Positions 1 to 10,866 of a DNA stretch of 64,000 nt are shown piece after piece (position 1 is the first letter of the stretch; every line of letters begins with the position of its first letter). Position numbers and translations under genes: made by a program. The stretch covers positions 4,813 to 68,812 of the forward strand of contig MNCI01036289.1 of NCBI GenBank assembly GCA_015680685.1. Direction: 5' to 3'. The DNA comes from Gnetum montanum (taxonomy: Eukaryota > Streptophyta > Gnetopsida > Gnetales > Gnetaceae). The notes below the pieces were generated by a model. It worked only from the letters and a program-made list of their open reading frames with translations, was not told the origin of the DNA and made no database searches.

Positions 1-79
1 CATCTGCGGAGTTCGACCGGATCGCGCGTGCGACGCTCGTTTCGTATGGTTGAGTGTAGGGGTACCTCGCCACTCATCA
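1..79 (+). repeat. 3' tip of an Athila-family LTR, plus orientation
   Basis: This stretch is the reverse complement of the outer end of the LTRs at 7523 and 62025. It runs through GTATGGTTGAGTGTAGGGGT and stops at the terminal ACTCATCA (72-79). It is followed not by a primer-binding site but by a truncated LTR in the opposite orientation. The rest of this LTR lies outside the window. Confidence 0.8.
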
Positions 80-531
80 GTTACCAAGTGGTCACACTTA
101 AATGCTCATGATTAAGTCGTACTCATTCCACGTTACTAGGAGATAAGGGTAGAGAGATATTAACTAAGAAAGCAATAAATAACAATAACAATTAAATAAT
201 TAAGCTAAGTGGATGTTGCAATGATGAAGTAATCTCGATCTTTATTGCCAGTCATGTGCATGTCCAAGTACATCACACTCAAATAAGGATGTCATACAAT
301 TACAATCATCACACTGCAGGCATGCATTGGGAGAAAGGGTTGAGAGGAAAAACTGATAAAAAGTCCCTACCTTAATACTGAAACTAGATTCTTAACCAAA
401 TCCTCCTGCCTCTTATTTATAGATGAGGAGACAGGATGCAATATTGCGTATCTGATATTGGGTCTAGGCTGCGATATCGCATACACGATATCATGGGTGC
501 AATATTGCAGCCAACAATTCATGACTCATCA
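80..531 (-). repeat. Truncated 3' LTR of element 1
   Basis: It aligns with 7907-8312, starting at the GTTACCAAGTGGTCACACTT motif. Its outer part is missing and replaced by the opposite-facing tip at 1-79. A TATA box (TATAAATAAGAG on the minus strand, about 409-421) and a U3 with repeated GATATC-like words (about 440-510) are present. The end ATGACTCATCA at 521-531 is intact. Confidence 0.85.
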
Positions 532-545
532 TACCCCCACGACTG
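532..545 (-). other. Polypurine tract of element 1
   Basis: On the minus strand the sequence CGTGGGGGTA lies immediately before the LTR start TGATGAGTCATGA. The same tract occurs before the LTRs at 51049 and 62956 and, as CATGGGGGTA, before 39988. Its place fixes the element as minus strand. Confidence 0.8.
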
Positions 546-739
546 AATGAAAACTTGTCCTCGAGTTAAAGTGAGAACAAGCTCCATTGATTACACAATG
601 GATAGGTATGGAATTATTAACAGACTAGAATGGATTCATGCTGCAGTGTAGAATTAGAACAAAATTAAGACACAACACGAAGAATGGAAAAGAAAATCCT
701 ATAACTACAAAATTGGGTGGAACTCCTGTAGTTCCTGGT

Positions 740-3518
740 GGTGGTGGCTCCTTCATGGGTGCCTTTTCCTTGTCTTGCGCTCCAGGTCTTAGGATTTGAT
801 GATGTTGAAGTATGGCCTGGACTTTCTCCTCTTCAGTTCAGGGATCCTGTGCCATCCATGCTAATGTTTGATGTTTGATGGAGTCGACACCTCCCATGGG
901 CACGGTACTTGTGGAAACATTTTATTTGCTTTGACATACCAAGCTGCAAACACCCATCGTTCCTCCTCATAGGCTTTGGCTTTGTCTCTGTATTCTTGAA
1001 AATTTGAGCCATTGAGCCAAGTCTGTTGCGATACCTTTCTACCCCTGGTAGCTTGCTTTAACCACCTCAAGTTTAGAATTTGCAACCTCCAATTTTTGCA
1101 ATGTTTTCTTGTGTTCTACAAATTTTGTTTCATATTTGGCATAGGTGGTGGCTACCTGTTTCTTGAGCTCTATTCTCAGGTGTCCCACTATTAACATGGC
1201 AAGGTTGGCATACTGCAGGTTTGCCAACTCCATGTACTCTATAAGGTCTTGGATCTGTAGGTCCCAGCTCTTAACTTCTGCTTGGTGGGAAAATGCGTAT
1301 GTATCTAATATGGCCCACCAGTTAGTGTGTTGAGAATTGAGAGTGTTGATTTGGGCCTTGGCCATATGGATCTCCTTTTCGATGATTTGTTTATACATCC
1401 CCATGTGGTCTTGGAAATGCTCCTTTAGCTTCTCATGTCGTTTAGCCTCATTCTGCCATGTGCTTATTTCAATGGCCTTCTTCTGATGGATGGCACGTAC
1501 CTCCTCCATTAAGAGGGTTTGATTTTCCTTGGATAAATGGTTCATGTCCTGGTTGACCCTGATTAGTTGTTCTCGCAATTGCTGAAAATGTTCCTCGAGA
1601 ACATTCTTATGCTTCTCCACAGAGGTCAACTGAAGGTTTCCAGCAATAAGTTATTTATTCTCCTCTTGTAAGGCCTTGAGTGCCTTAGCGTGTGCGTAAT
1701 TTTGCGCTTGTGCCATAGAGGCATCCCAATTAGCCTTCTATTTTTCTTTTGCCACCATTTTATTTATTGTCAACAATTTATTGAATTTCTCAATTCTGAA
1801 AGTATCCAACTGGTCTACGGGAATGAATTGAGAAGGATCCTACTGTGCTACTTGCAGGGTCACAAACCTTTCTTGCAATCTTTTCACTTTTGCTTCAGCA
1901 TGCTCAGCCCTCATCTCTGTCATGACCAAATTCCCCTTGGTGGAAATGAGGTCTGATTGTATTGCTGTAACATCCTATGGGATGTCAAAAAAGGACATCA
2001 TTACCTATCCTATTTGCAACAATCGGTCAAGTACATCCTCATGTTTCGTAGGAGTTATTGAGGTACCAGTTAGGGTTTGAACATCTCATGCTCTTGTAAG
2101 ATCTGTCGATGGCACAACAAGCACATTGAATGATTTTTTAATGTGGTCTACGACCACTTCTGTGGCTCCCGCTGCATCCTGGTGCTGCATGACCACCACT
2201 GTGGCCCCTTCACTAGTTTCCAATTGCACTTAAAAGGATGCAGTGTTCCCTAAAATCTGTTGTGACTAAGCACTCTCCCCTCCTCCTATCTGAATGGGCA
2301 ATTCACCCCACATGCGATCCATAGAAACTGTAGGCTGTATAGCATCGTCGATGATGCAGAAGAGATTTGCATCATAACAACTTTCCCAACTAACCGTCTC
2401 AGCGATGGCCCTGAGATGGCTCATCGACAGTCTGTAATCTTGTAGTGGTGGCGGTGTCAATCTTGCTGGCCCATGCTAGGCTTTGCTTCTTATTGTTGAT
2501 TAGGTCCTATGCTTAGAAGTTGGCTGGGTCCTACAAGTTGAGTTGTAGTTGGCCTTGCCATTTGTTCATTTTCTTGTTCTGGCCCCAACATCTCACCAAT
2601 GATTTTCCTTGCAGCTGGTGGCTTTAGCAGTTCAGCATATAAAGCATTTTGGGCTTTTTATAGGACATCATTGGTGTATCCTCTGATACTAGCACAGTTG
2701 CACAGCTTCCTGATAAAAAAAAGGAAAGGCAACGCAAACTTCCCTGTCTTCCTTTCTTCAAACCACCATAGGATCTCCATAAAATATAGATGAGGCAGGT
2801 TAGCATTAACCTTTCCCATCAACACTACACATCCTCTTGCTGCATATGTTGAAATTCTTTTTAAACCTCTTGTGAGGAAGATGTGATAAGTCCCTATTTT
2901 GAAATAAATCTTCTCTTCTGTCGTCAACTCCCCATAGGTCTTATCTTCCTTGTCGTACACCCTGTCTAACCAAACTCGTCATGCATCAGGGTCTGAGCAG
3001 GTAGAAAACTGAGCAACCTTTGGCCATGTATTCAGAAGGTTTAATATTTCTGAAATTGCTTGAATAGAGAAATTAATAGTCACACCACAAATGTTAATCA
3101 TGGTGCCTTCTTCTTTGTTGTGCCAAAATTGGTACGTTTCCCCTAAGTACTAGGCACCACTTTCAAAGAGGGTAGGCCACAATGGGGACCCTTTGAAGTG
3201 ATCCCTAATAGCCTATGGAGCAAATTTTGTGAAAGGTACAAAGTTTAATTCCACAATCACTGTAGTTAATATGGACCTTTCATGGATGGCCTAAACGCAA
3301 TCCTAGGGCAACATCAGATGCCGTACCTGTTCAGACACTGCACTAGCTCCTCTTTCCGCTTGCCTTGATTGTACAGTGGCAGGGTCTTCTTGATGGATAC
3401 CAAATAATTATTCTTCCTGCTTTGCATGTTGTTTGGTAGGAACTTGTCCTTCACCTCTCCTAGGTCGTTTGATCACACCTTGAGCAGGACCTTCCTGTTG
3501 TTCACGTTTCAAGGCCAT
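740..3518 (-). pseudogene. 3' ORF of element 1 (coiled-coil, non-pol), disrupted
   Basis: The ORF begins at ATG 3518-3516 directly after a splice acceptor. Its N-terminal part is basic (KR and RPRR clusters). A middle domain (about 3290-2640) has the pattern GVTINFS..AI..ILNL. From memory this resembles the 'putative plant transposon protein' domain of Athila-type elements, which I cannot check here. The part at 1629-1039 is a long charged helical segment with heptad-like hydrophobics, probably coiled coil. The conserved C-terminal piece (about 840-740) ends in a proline run (PPPGTT). Several stops and frameshifts interrupt it, so this copy is not translatable as one protein. Element 6 carries the same N- and C-terminal pieces with the middle deleted. 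Position between gag and the 3' LTR matches the env-like ORF slot of Athila, but I see no signal peptide or membrane segment. Confidence 0.6.
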
Positions 3519-3560
3519 CTGCAATCACACAGGGCCAATCGTTAGTAAGGTTGTTACCAA
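3519..3560 (-). promoter_or_regulatory. Splice acceptor and branch site feeding the 3' ORF
   Basis: On the minus strand the sequence CTTACTAAC is followed about 20 bases later by GTGTGATTGCAG and then at once by ATGGCC, the start of the 3' ORF. TACTAAC is the consensus intron branch site and CAG the consensus acceptor. Element 6 keeps the same arrangement near 63700-63740, with TAG as acceptor. I infer a spliced subgenomic mRNA, as known for env-like genes of some Athila and Bagy-type elements. The matching donor has not been located. Confidence 0.6.
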
Positions 3561-5398
3561 AGTTAGGTTATACCTTACTGCTTGCCTTAATGAATTTGCT
3601 TTATCTCCATGTGACATTAATTATTAGAAGAAAATTTCCCTAAAATATTATAATATTTAATCCTCTTTGCTTAGGTGGTTTCCAAATCTAGTTTCCTGGT
3701 ATAACTAAGGAGATGAAATTATTTTTGGCACATTTATCATTAATTTTATAACTAATTACCCTTAATAATGTCCTTCAGGTGATGAAAAATTTCAAAAAAA
3801 TTATGTGCTATTCAGCATGTGCCCCTCCCCCATGACTAAGCTGAATACTCCGAGTTCAAGTAGGTTCAAACGGAATGAAAATCGGAGTACCAACGAGCGA
3901 GTTATGGATATGAAAGCAAAGGACATGCAATCGCGAGTCGTAGAGAGAAATTTGAAAAACTTCCCCCACGTGAATAGTTGCAAATGATGTTGATAGGTGC
4001 AAGGGGGGTCACATATATATATATATATTGGATACGATATCGCGGCCTATCGAAGTTAGGGCACTTTATAATGTACCAAATTTTTAATATTTTTCTGAAA
4101 TTAAAAGATGTAAACTAAGGACATCTAGACTGTTGTTAAAGGGTTTCAAGGTAATTCAACTAGTTCTAAAGGCATGAAAATTATGATGGTGTGGAATTTA
4201 TCAATAAGGGAGAGAAAAAGGCTATGTGATGGTTCATAGGAACGTTTGAATCAGAGGGATAGTAATAAGGGAAAGAATATCGTTGACAATACGTTGAGGG
4301 TAATAGATGATGTGCGGAAGATGTGTTATGAGTGCAAATTACAAAAATTACGCAAGTGGGTCCTCCCCAAAGCAGGTTACAACCTATAATGCCCTTGCGT
4401 AACCACACTTTAAAATGTCCGTAGGCACTAGAAGGGTTAAATGTAATCCACACTGGTTCCACAAAACATACACATATAAGTATCATTGGAATGAGGTAAG
4501 AATTCTACGCTACACAGGACATGAGCTACAATTACATAAACAACGAGATGAGATGGACTATAGAAGGGATTGTAGAGATTGGGACATGAGGTAACTGACC
4601 CAGGGCATAATGAATCCTATGTGTAAAGCATGATTAATGTGTCATTAACCCGTTGTTCCAAGATTAGAACCAAGTTCATTCCTTTGATTAGTGACATCGC
4701 ATTGTTTCATCCCATGATGAGCGACTATGAGAGTACCATAACAACAAGGTGTATGATCACTTGGCATTTTGTTAGAGGGAGGAGTGATTTTGCTTTGTGG
4801 CACTTTCTTTGGTTTTTTTTTCTTTTTTTTGAATGCTGAATCCAGAGAAGCCGCCAATCCTCAAGCATGAGTGCATGTCTTTCTGGTGGGACCCCCTAGA
4901 ATAGCATTGGATTTTTTAGTGCATTTTTATTACTCTTACTCCCATTTTGTGTTAGATCTACAAGGATCTTAGTACAACCATGTTGCATGATAACTCTCAC
5001 AAACGTCACCAAAGAGAATCTGCAAGTTCCCTTGATGTCACACCCTAATTATTCCCTCTTGGTCCATCCTTCTTCATTCTGGGTACAATGAACACAAAAT
5101 TAATTTTAAGTTTTAAGAATGTCAAGAATATCACTGTACCCTCGAACAGAACCTCTTATTTGTAGAATGGATGAGTGGGTGTAATGGGCTTACTATCCAA
5201 ATAATTGATCACTTGAGACTCAATAACATAGAACACGCCTCAACAAACGAGCCACATGAGTGTTTTATTCATAGATGAGATTACTTATAAAAAGATAAAA
5301 AGACAAAAAGACAAAAAGATAAAACAAGAAATTGAAAAATGAAAAAATGGAAAGAAAAAAATTATAAAATTAAAGAAAATGAAAAATATTTATTAATC
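3561..5398 (-). other. Non-coding middle region of element 1
   Basis: No retrotransposon domain is recognisable in any frame. There is a short AT dinucleotide tract near 4012-4029 followed by a CGATATCGCGG word. A block at about 4345-4405 is the reverse complement of 39225-39285, which lies downstream of integrase in element 2. This region therefore looks like the post-integrase non-coding part of an ordinary Athila element, left behind after pol was lost. Confidence 0.6.
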
Positions 5399-7190
5399 CT
5401 ACTTGTTATTAGAATGGGGGATATCCCCCATAACTAAACGGTTGAGCATGGTAAGGATTAATAAATGAAAGATGAGGATCCTTGCATGTTGGAAATATCG
5501 AAACTTGTTCATACTTACCCCATTGGGGTTCACACACCTGATTATAGTAAGCATAGTGGGGAAATTTATAAGATGTGATTCTTGGGTAAAGAGTTGACCC
5601 ACTATGATACTTGAGACTGTAAGATGGTATGCAAGGATCAGGATGTTGTCCTCCATGACTATATTCATTGGGCCATATGGTCGTTGGAGTGTTAATTGGT
5701 GGCCCTGATGAGGTGACACGAGGCGTTGGGTTCGAGGAGAAGGATGCACCATAGTGTTGGACTTGTGCTGAGTTGGAGAATGTAGTGGCCTTGGAACTGT
5801 GTTTTCCCTTCCTATGATCATGTCTAAAGAAGGGACGCCTTTGATGTTGAGGAGGTCTCTCATTGTTGTTGGAAATAGTAGCACAAGTAATGTTCGTGGG
5901 TTGCTGCTATGGTGTAGACACTTCAGGAATAGTTGGTGGTGATGTAGAATGAGGGAAAGGATGAGAATGTTGAAATTTAGAAGAAGTTTAAGGTACACAA
6001 GGCGATGGTGGTGTTGAGGACATGGGCTAATAGTATTGAGGAGAATGATAATGTTGTGAGATAGAGTATGTTGACCCAGTTGGGGAAACAAGATGTTGGA
6101 CTAGATAAGCATTTGGATTCAGATGATACGAAGGGTGTCTCCAGTTTAGGGATGGCTTCCCCCACGACTGGGATTGTTGCCACTGTGATTGAACATAGTA
6201 TCTCTGTACAAACTTTGGGTGTAATGTTCTTCCCCAATGCTCATATAAATGTAACAAGATTGGGCATTGGCCCTTGGGGTGATCATACAAGCAAATGTTG
6301 CATTCATACGTATGATTGGTAGTTGAGCTCTTATTTTCTTCATCCCTTCTTTCTGATTGTCTAATGATATTTTTTCCTGCTTCTCAGGTTGTCAAAACTC
6401 TATCTCCAATAATATTGATATATTCTCCACACTTTTTATGCATCCATTCCAACATCTTATTGATCTTTGCCTTGATTTCATCTAATGATTTTTGTATTGG
6501 CAAAGATGGTTCTTCCACCTTGAGATGGGTTGATTTCTCCTTTTTGTGATTATGGATCTTTGTTAAGTTAAGATTTTGGTCCCATTGATGTTTTTCAACA
6601 CTCTCCCATCTAGCCATTTCTCCTTCTTCTTTTGCTACCCGCTTAATAAGCTCTTGGAATTGATGGGTTCATAGTTCATATAGTTGACCTTGGGCATACA
6701 TCCCTAGGGTCTCTTTTGTTTCATTACGAAGCTCATCAATGATATGGTACATTAGCCTTTCCTCAGAAAACTCATGGCCTGGATAGTTGTTTAACAGTGC
6801 ATAATATCTTTCTAAGGCCATGCTTGTGCTTGTTTCCACTCTTGGATTTGTTTTCTCAAGGCTAACACTCTTGTGTAGGTTTGATATCTTTCATTAAAGA
6901 GTTCTACCATTGTTGGCCAACGTCAAATTGAATATGGTTTTAATGATCTATACCATACTTTTGCTTAGCCAACGAGTGTCATAGGAAAGAGCTTGAGTTT
7001 TTGCCAACTATTACCAATGTTATTCCATGCACAGGCATCGTAGAAGGCTTGTAAATGTTGTTGCGGTTCTAAGTCATAGCCTCCTGAGAAATTGGGAAAG
7101 TTGTTTAAATTGAGCTTGGGTAGGTAGCTCTCTTTATGATGCCTATGGGAGATTCGAACAGCCTCTTGTATTTGCGTTAGTCTTGTAGTG
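5399..7190 (-). pseudogene. gag: gag remnant of element 1
   Basis: The minus strand from about 7190 gives a capsid-like helical core with the Ty3/gypsy gag pattern F.GGYDLEPQQHLQAFYDAC...AKVWYRSL. A zinc knuckle follows at 6302-6264, reading C-N-I-C-x3-H-x4-C. This is the Athila-type CX2CX3HX4C spacing rather than the usual CX2CX4HX4C. The tail (6260-5400) is rich in P, Q, S, H and Y. In-frame stops (for example near 6950 and 6027) and frameshifts break it. The longest open frame here, 6091-5399, is in another frame and is not the protein. Gag would package RNA in cytoplasmic particles. Confidence 0.75.
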
Positions 7191-7504
7191 GCTAGTAGGG
7201 GTTCATCGTCATTGAGTAAGTTATGCTTTCATGCGTTGAGACAATGCTACCTTCGTTTATGTTTATAAGAAACCCCCACCTTGGATTGCCTACTCCAATC
7301 TTCACTGTCATATAATTCGTTGGTTCTCCGATGAATTGCCTCACTAGATGTGACGTTATCATAGTTTTGTAGGAGAGGCATGGTTGTGAAATTGTGTGTG
7401 AATTTGTATGTGACTTTTTGTAATTATTTCTTCCTAAAAGATATATCATTAATTCCTATACAATGACCTTGTATGATATAACTAATCTAGATAACTAGCA
7501 TCGT

Positions 7505-7522
7505 TCCTGGCAACGGTGCCAA
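7505..7522 (-). other. Primer-binding site of element 1 (tRNA-Asp type)
   Basis: Directly inside the 5' LTR the minus strand reads TTGGCACCGTTGCCAGGAA. This is close to the TGGCGCCGTTGCCGGGG complement of tRNA-Asp used by Athila elements. Elements 2, 5 and E carry decayed versions in the same place. Confidence 0.75.
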
Positions 7523-8312
7523 TGATGAGTGGCAAGGTACCCCTACACTCAACCATACGAATATAAGTGCTTCATGCACGATTCAGTCGAACTCTGCAGA
7601 AGGACTAGTTGTGGTATCTAGATAGTTACTTATAGATCACAGTTTGCTGTCTTCCCACTTGGACTAGTATTAACTTTGTCACGTATGATTTAGTCCAAAG
7701 TGAGGTGTATGATGTGTTCCTACACTAATGCTACTCCTGGGTATGATGGGAAATAATATCAACTAAGCTAGGAGAGAGAGAGTGAGAGAGAATCTAAACT
7801 AGCCTAAGTGCAATGAGCATATGTTCCTTAATCATCTGTACACATCTTGGACCTCATGCACGACTACCACTGGGATTACCAAGTGCATGGCCTAGGTACG
7901 CTACTAGGTTACCATGTAGTCACACTTAAATACTTGTGATTAAGTAGTACTCATTCCAAGTTACTAGGAGATAAGGGTAGAGAGATATTAACTAAGAAAG
8001 CAATAAATAAAAATAATGATTAAATAATTAAGCTAAGTGGATGTTGCAATAATGAAGTAATCTCGATCTTTATTGCCGATCATGTGCGTGTCCAAGTATG
8101 TCACACTCGAATAAGGATGCTGTACAATTAAAATCATCACACTGTGGGCATGCATTAGGAGAAAGGGTTGAGAGGAAAAACTGACAAAAAGTCCCTAACT
8201 TAATACTAAAACTAGATTCTTAACCAAATCTGCCTACCTCTTATTTATAGATGAGAAGACAGGCTATGATATCGTGGGTGCAATATCATAGCCAACATAT
8301 CATGACTCATCA
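7523..8312 (-). repeat. 5' LTR of element 1
   Basis: A complete 790-bp LTR with ends TGATGAGTGG...ATGACTCATCA on the plus strand. The minus-strand TATA box (TATAAATAAGAG) is at 8240-8250. Upstream of it lies a short U3 with GATATCGTGGG and similar words. It aligns with 80-531 and with the full LTR at 62025-62956. Confidence 0.88.
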
Positions 8313-8577
8313 AACATGTAGAGGGAGAAGGATGTCAAAGATTCATAGAATAATGTAGTGTTAAAGGATCTTCATTATAAATTTTTAAGGTATTACCCAA
8401 TAATTTCTTACTCTTTTCCATTCATTCATTGTTTTATTGAAAATGACACTCATTGTTATTAAGTTGGGGACACATTAAAACCAAATTTTTTTCAAGCATA
8501 ATAAGTGTCATCTTAACATTTAATAACTTTAACTTTCTATGAAAGTTACTAGGTGAAGCAATTAAACTATGATCTAA
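8313..8577. other. Unassigned AT-rich flank
   Basis: This stretch lies between element 1 and the MITE and is probably LINE-flank or LINE 5' sequence. I see no coding pattern, repeat boundary or motif in it beyond the TAA duplication that borders the MITE (8575-8577). Confidence 0.4.
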
Positions 8578-8817
8578 GGGCATGTTTGATTATGTAAATC
8601 TTTAGGGTCTTGTATTCATGTAGTTGTTGCCTCTAAAAATTCATAAATCTAAATAGATTATACTTCTAAATGTTAAATTTGGAAAGAATCTAAAAAGCAA
8701 TTAAATTGGGTATCTTTGATGGCTTACACAACTATTCAAAACCAAATAATTCTTTTATATTAAGAAGATGAATCTAGAAATTTACCAATTAACAAATTCA
8801 TGTAACAAAACATACCC
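8578..8817. mobile_element. Tourist-like MITE (PIF/Harbinger type)
   Basis: A 240-bp element has imperfect inverted ends, GGGCATGTTTGATTATGTAAAT on the left and the complement of ATTCATGTAACAAAACATACCC on the right. It is flanked by TAA at 8575-8577 and 8818-8820. The GGGC.TGTTTG end and a TAA duplication are the usual signature of Tourist-like MITEs. It has no coding capacity. A 3' part recurs at 9578-9787 because of the tandem duplication described below. Confidence 0.65.
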
Positions 8818-9577
8818 TAAGGTTTCTTTAATAATTATTTTATGTTACTAATAAAATATGTTTAATTTCTATCAATCCTATGACAACCTGAAATTTTGTA
8901 TAGGTTTAATTATTTAATTTAAAAAGTTAAATATATTTTGATAAGTTATTTTTAATTCTATGAATTAAATAATAAGATTACATTGTTGGGTTATTTAAAT
9001 GCAAAACTATGGTTGAGCTTGCATAAAATTAGCCTTCCTTTAGATTTTTTATTACAACAACTCAAAGATTGTATAAGTAATTATTGAAATTACTAATAAT
9101 AATTTAGAGAAAAAATTTCAATTCAAGAGAAAAATTAGAGTTAAGAAAGGTTGTTCACTTTCTCCAACTCTCTTTGGTATCTTTATTAATGAAATATAAA
9201 AATGGTTGTCTAATGGGCAAGATAGTCATGCTATCAAAATTGGATTTCAAGTAGAAAATATTCTTTTATATGTAGATGATGTTACCTTGATCTCCACTAT
9301 TATAGAAGGTATGCAAAATATGTTGCAAATTTTAGAAAATTATTGTTGTTCATGTGTTCTTCAAGTGAATGTAAATAAAACCAAATTTATGATCTCAAGT
9401 ACAAAAAATAGATGTTAGAACTTCCATTTTTGAGGTACCAATATTGAAATAGTATATTCTTTTAAATACTTGGGTCTCATTTGTATGGACAATTACATGT
9501 GGGGAAAGTGCATCAAAGAAAATATAGTAGGAGGTTTCAAGGCTTTGTATACTTTTAAAAATAAGTGTAAGGATTTA
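8605..9577. repeat. Tandem duplication, unit 1 (973 bp)
   Basis: This unit contains most of the MITE and a LINE segment. A second copy starts at 9578, is interrupted at 9827 by the copia element and resumes at 42527-43233. The junction shows the microhomology TTTA shared by 8601-8604 and 9574-9577. The first 250 bp of the two units are about 93% identical by eye. Confidence 0.8.
9127..9577 (+). pseudogene. LINE reverse transcriptase fragment 1
   Basis: The plus strand encodes a non-LTR RT pattern: KKGCSLSPTLFGIFINEI, then LLYVDDVTLIS (the Y-x-DD active site, here YVDD), then L.VN..KTKFMIS and a YLGL motif about 60 residues on. These are blocks of the LINE RT palm and thumb. A stop after INEI and another after the KTK block break the frame. 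It is cut at 9577 by the duplication breakpoint. The same protein continues further in the second copy. Confidence 0.8.
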
Positions 9578-9827
9578 GGGTCTTGTATTCATGTAGATGT
9601 TGCCTCTAAAAATTCATAAATCTAAATAGATTATAATTCTAAATGTTAAATTTAGAAAGAATCTAAAAAGCAATTAAATTGGGTATCTTTGACAGTTTAC
9701 ACAACTATTCAAAACCAAATAACTCTTTTATATTAAGAAGATGAATTTAGAGATTTAGTAATTAACAAATTCATGTAACTAAACATAACCTAAGGTTTCT
9801 TTAATAATTATTTTATGTTACTAATAA
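9578..9827. repeat. Tandem duplication, unit 2, left part
   Basis: Copy of 8605-8853 (MITE 3' part plus the start of the LINE segment). It ends in AATAA (9823-9827), the target duplication of the copia insertion. The right part of the unit continues at 42527. Confidence 0.8.
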
Positions 9828-10215
9828 TGTAGAATAATAAAATAAGAAAAAACAAATGAACAATAGGCAAATAGAAATCAAGATAGCAACACACATAATT
9901 ATTTACATAGAAACCCCAAATTGGGATGAAAACCATGAGCAGATGTAGAGAGTTAATTTATTTGATTAGAGACTGAGAGTGTACAACAAGGGAGAAATTC
10001 CAACAAAGGGTGATCCCAGAAAAGGGGAGTGCAAAGAATGTCTACATAAAAGGGAGAGAAAATAGCATCCCTTCAACTTCTGTAATAGTTGATCCTTCAA
10101 CTTTGTTAATGGTCGACCCTTTAACTTTTGTAATGGCCAAACCCTTCAACTTCTAATAAAATGTAACAACAAAAAACCAAAAATAGAATTTGAGTTTCCA
10201 CACCATACTCTAATA
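9828..10215 (-). repeat. 3' LTR of the copia element
   Basis: 388 bp. On the minus strand it starts TATTAGAGTATGGTGTGG (first dinucleotide decayed from TG) and ends CTACA. It contains about four copies of a 24-25-bp repeat built on CCCTTCAACTTCTGTAAT (10068-10165). The partner LTR has about ten. Confidence 0.8.
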
Positions 10216-10436
10216 ATTTCCACCTTGACGTGAATTCCCTTACAAGGAACAAATCTCCAATCTCGACAAAAGGTCATCACCTCTTCCACAATAAACAACA
10301 AAAGAACTCAATAAGAAACACCAACCAAGTCCAAGAAATACTCAAACTTGGCAACAGGAAGTGACTTGGTCATATTAACTCTCTTTTGCTTTCCAAAAAT
10401 GTAGTGCTCACAAAACTCCAATTTACCAATGATGTG
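10216..10436 (-). pseudogene. Copia pol 3' fragment (RNase H end)
   Basis: The minus strand reads a copia RNase H C-terminus (MTKSLPVAKFEYFLDLVGV, like the usual TK.LP..KF.....L.G end), followed by the purine tract AAGGTGG and the LTR. Just upstream the frame reads LEFCEHYIFGKQKRVN. That is a GAG-pre-integrase motif and does not belong next to the RNase H end, which shows an internal deletion. ATGTG at 10432-10436 is the target duplication of the solo LTR. Confidence 0.65.
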
Positions 10437-10866
10437 TGATGAGCAACGAGGTACCCCTATGCCCAACCGTATGAATCATTAAGGTGTTACATGCGATCCA
10501 GTTGAATTTTGTGAACCTATAGTTATCTCGTACACTAGTTTCTCTAGGAAGTGAAATGACGTGAGAATGTTCATTGTCTTCCCAACTACACTTGTGAGGC
10601 TCAGGGGTATGGTTTAAGTGTAATTGAGGTATATGAATTTTTTGTCATTTTATATTTTATGGATGTAATCACCTAAAACAAGAACAAAGGGTCAAGTAGA
10701 TTAAAACCTAAATTGTCTATTGCCTAGCTAGCCTAACACAAGTAACCACCCCATTTTCTTGAACACATCTTGAACACATATAGTAGTTGGGCTACCAAAG
10801 GTTAAGCGTTGCTGGGTTACCAAGTACTATATGAATGCTTGAAGTGGTTGTGCTTGCATTCATTAA
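10437..10866 (-). repeat. Solo Athila-family LTR, part 1
   Basis: It starts TGATGAGCAACGAGGTACCCC on the plus strand and follows the LTR family through CATCTTGAACACA and GGGTTACCAAGT. It is split at ATTAA (10862-10866) by element 2 and resumes at 40968. ATGTG precedes it (10432-10436) and follows the far end (41389-41393). Confidence 0.85.

Larger units (their letters stand above)
80..8312 (-). mobile_element. Element 1: pol-less Athila-like LTR retrotransposon
   Basis: Reading the minus strand from 8312 downward gives a 5' LTR (7523-8312), a primer-binding site, a gag remnant, a long non-coding stretch, a 3' ORF, a purine tract and a truncated 3' LTR (80-531). The LTR ends are TGATGAGT...ACTCATCA. 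The primer site TTGGCACCGTTGCC resembles the end of tRNA-Asp, as in Athila elements, and the gag zinc knuckle has Athila-like spacing. I find no protease, reverse transcriptase, RNase H or integrase, so the copy looks non-autonomous. The outer 3' end is lost, so no target duplication can be checked (the right flank begins AACAT). Confidence 0.8.

Noticed and set aside
4012-4029. AT dinucleotide tract as a functional element
   Set aside because: It is too short and common in AT-rich plant DNA.
5399-6091. A 230-residue minus-strand open frame
   Set aside because: It is a shadow of the gag tail. The true gag frame is another one, which contains the zinc knuckle just upstream.
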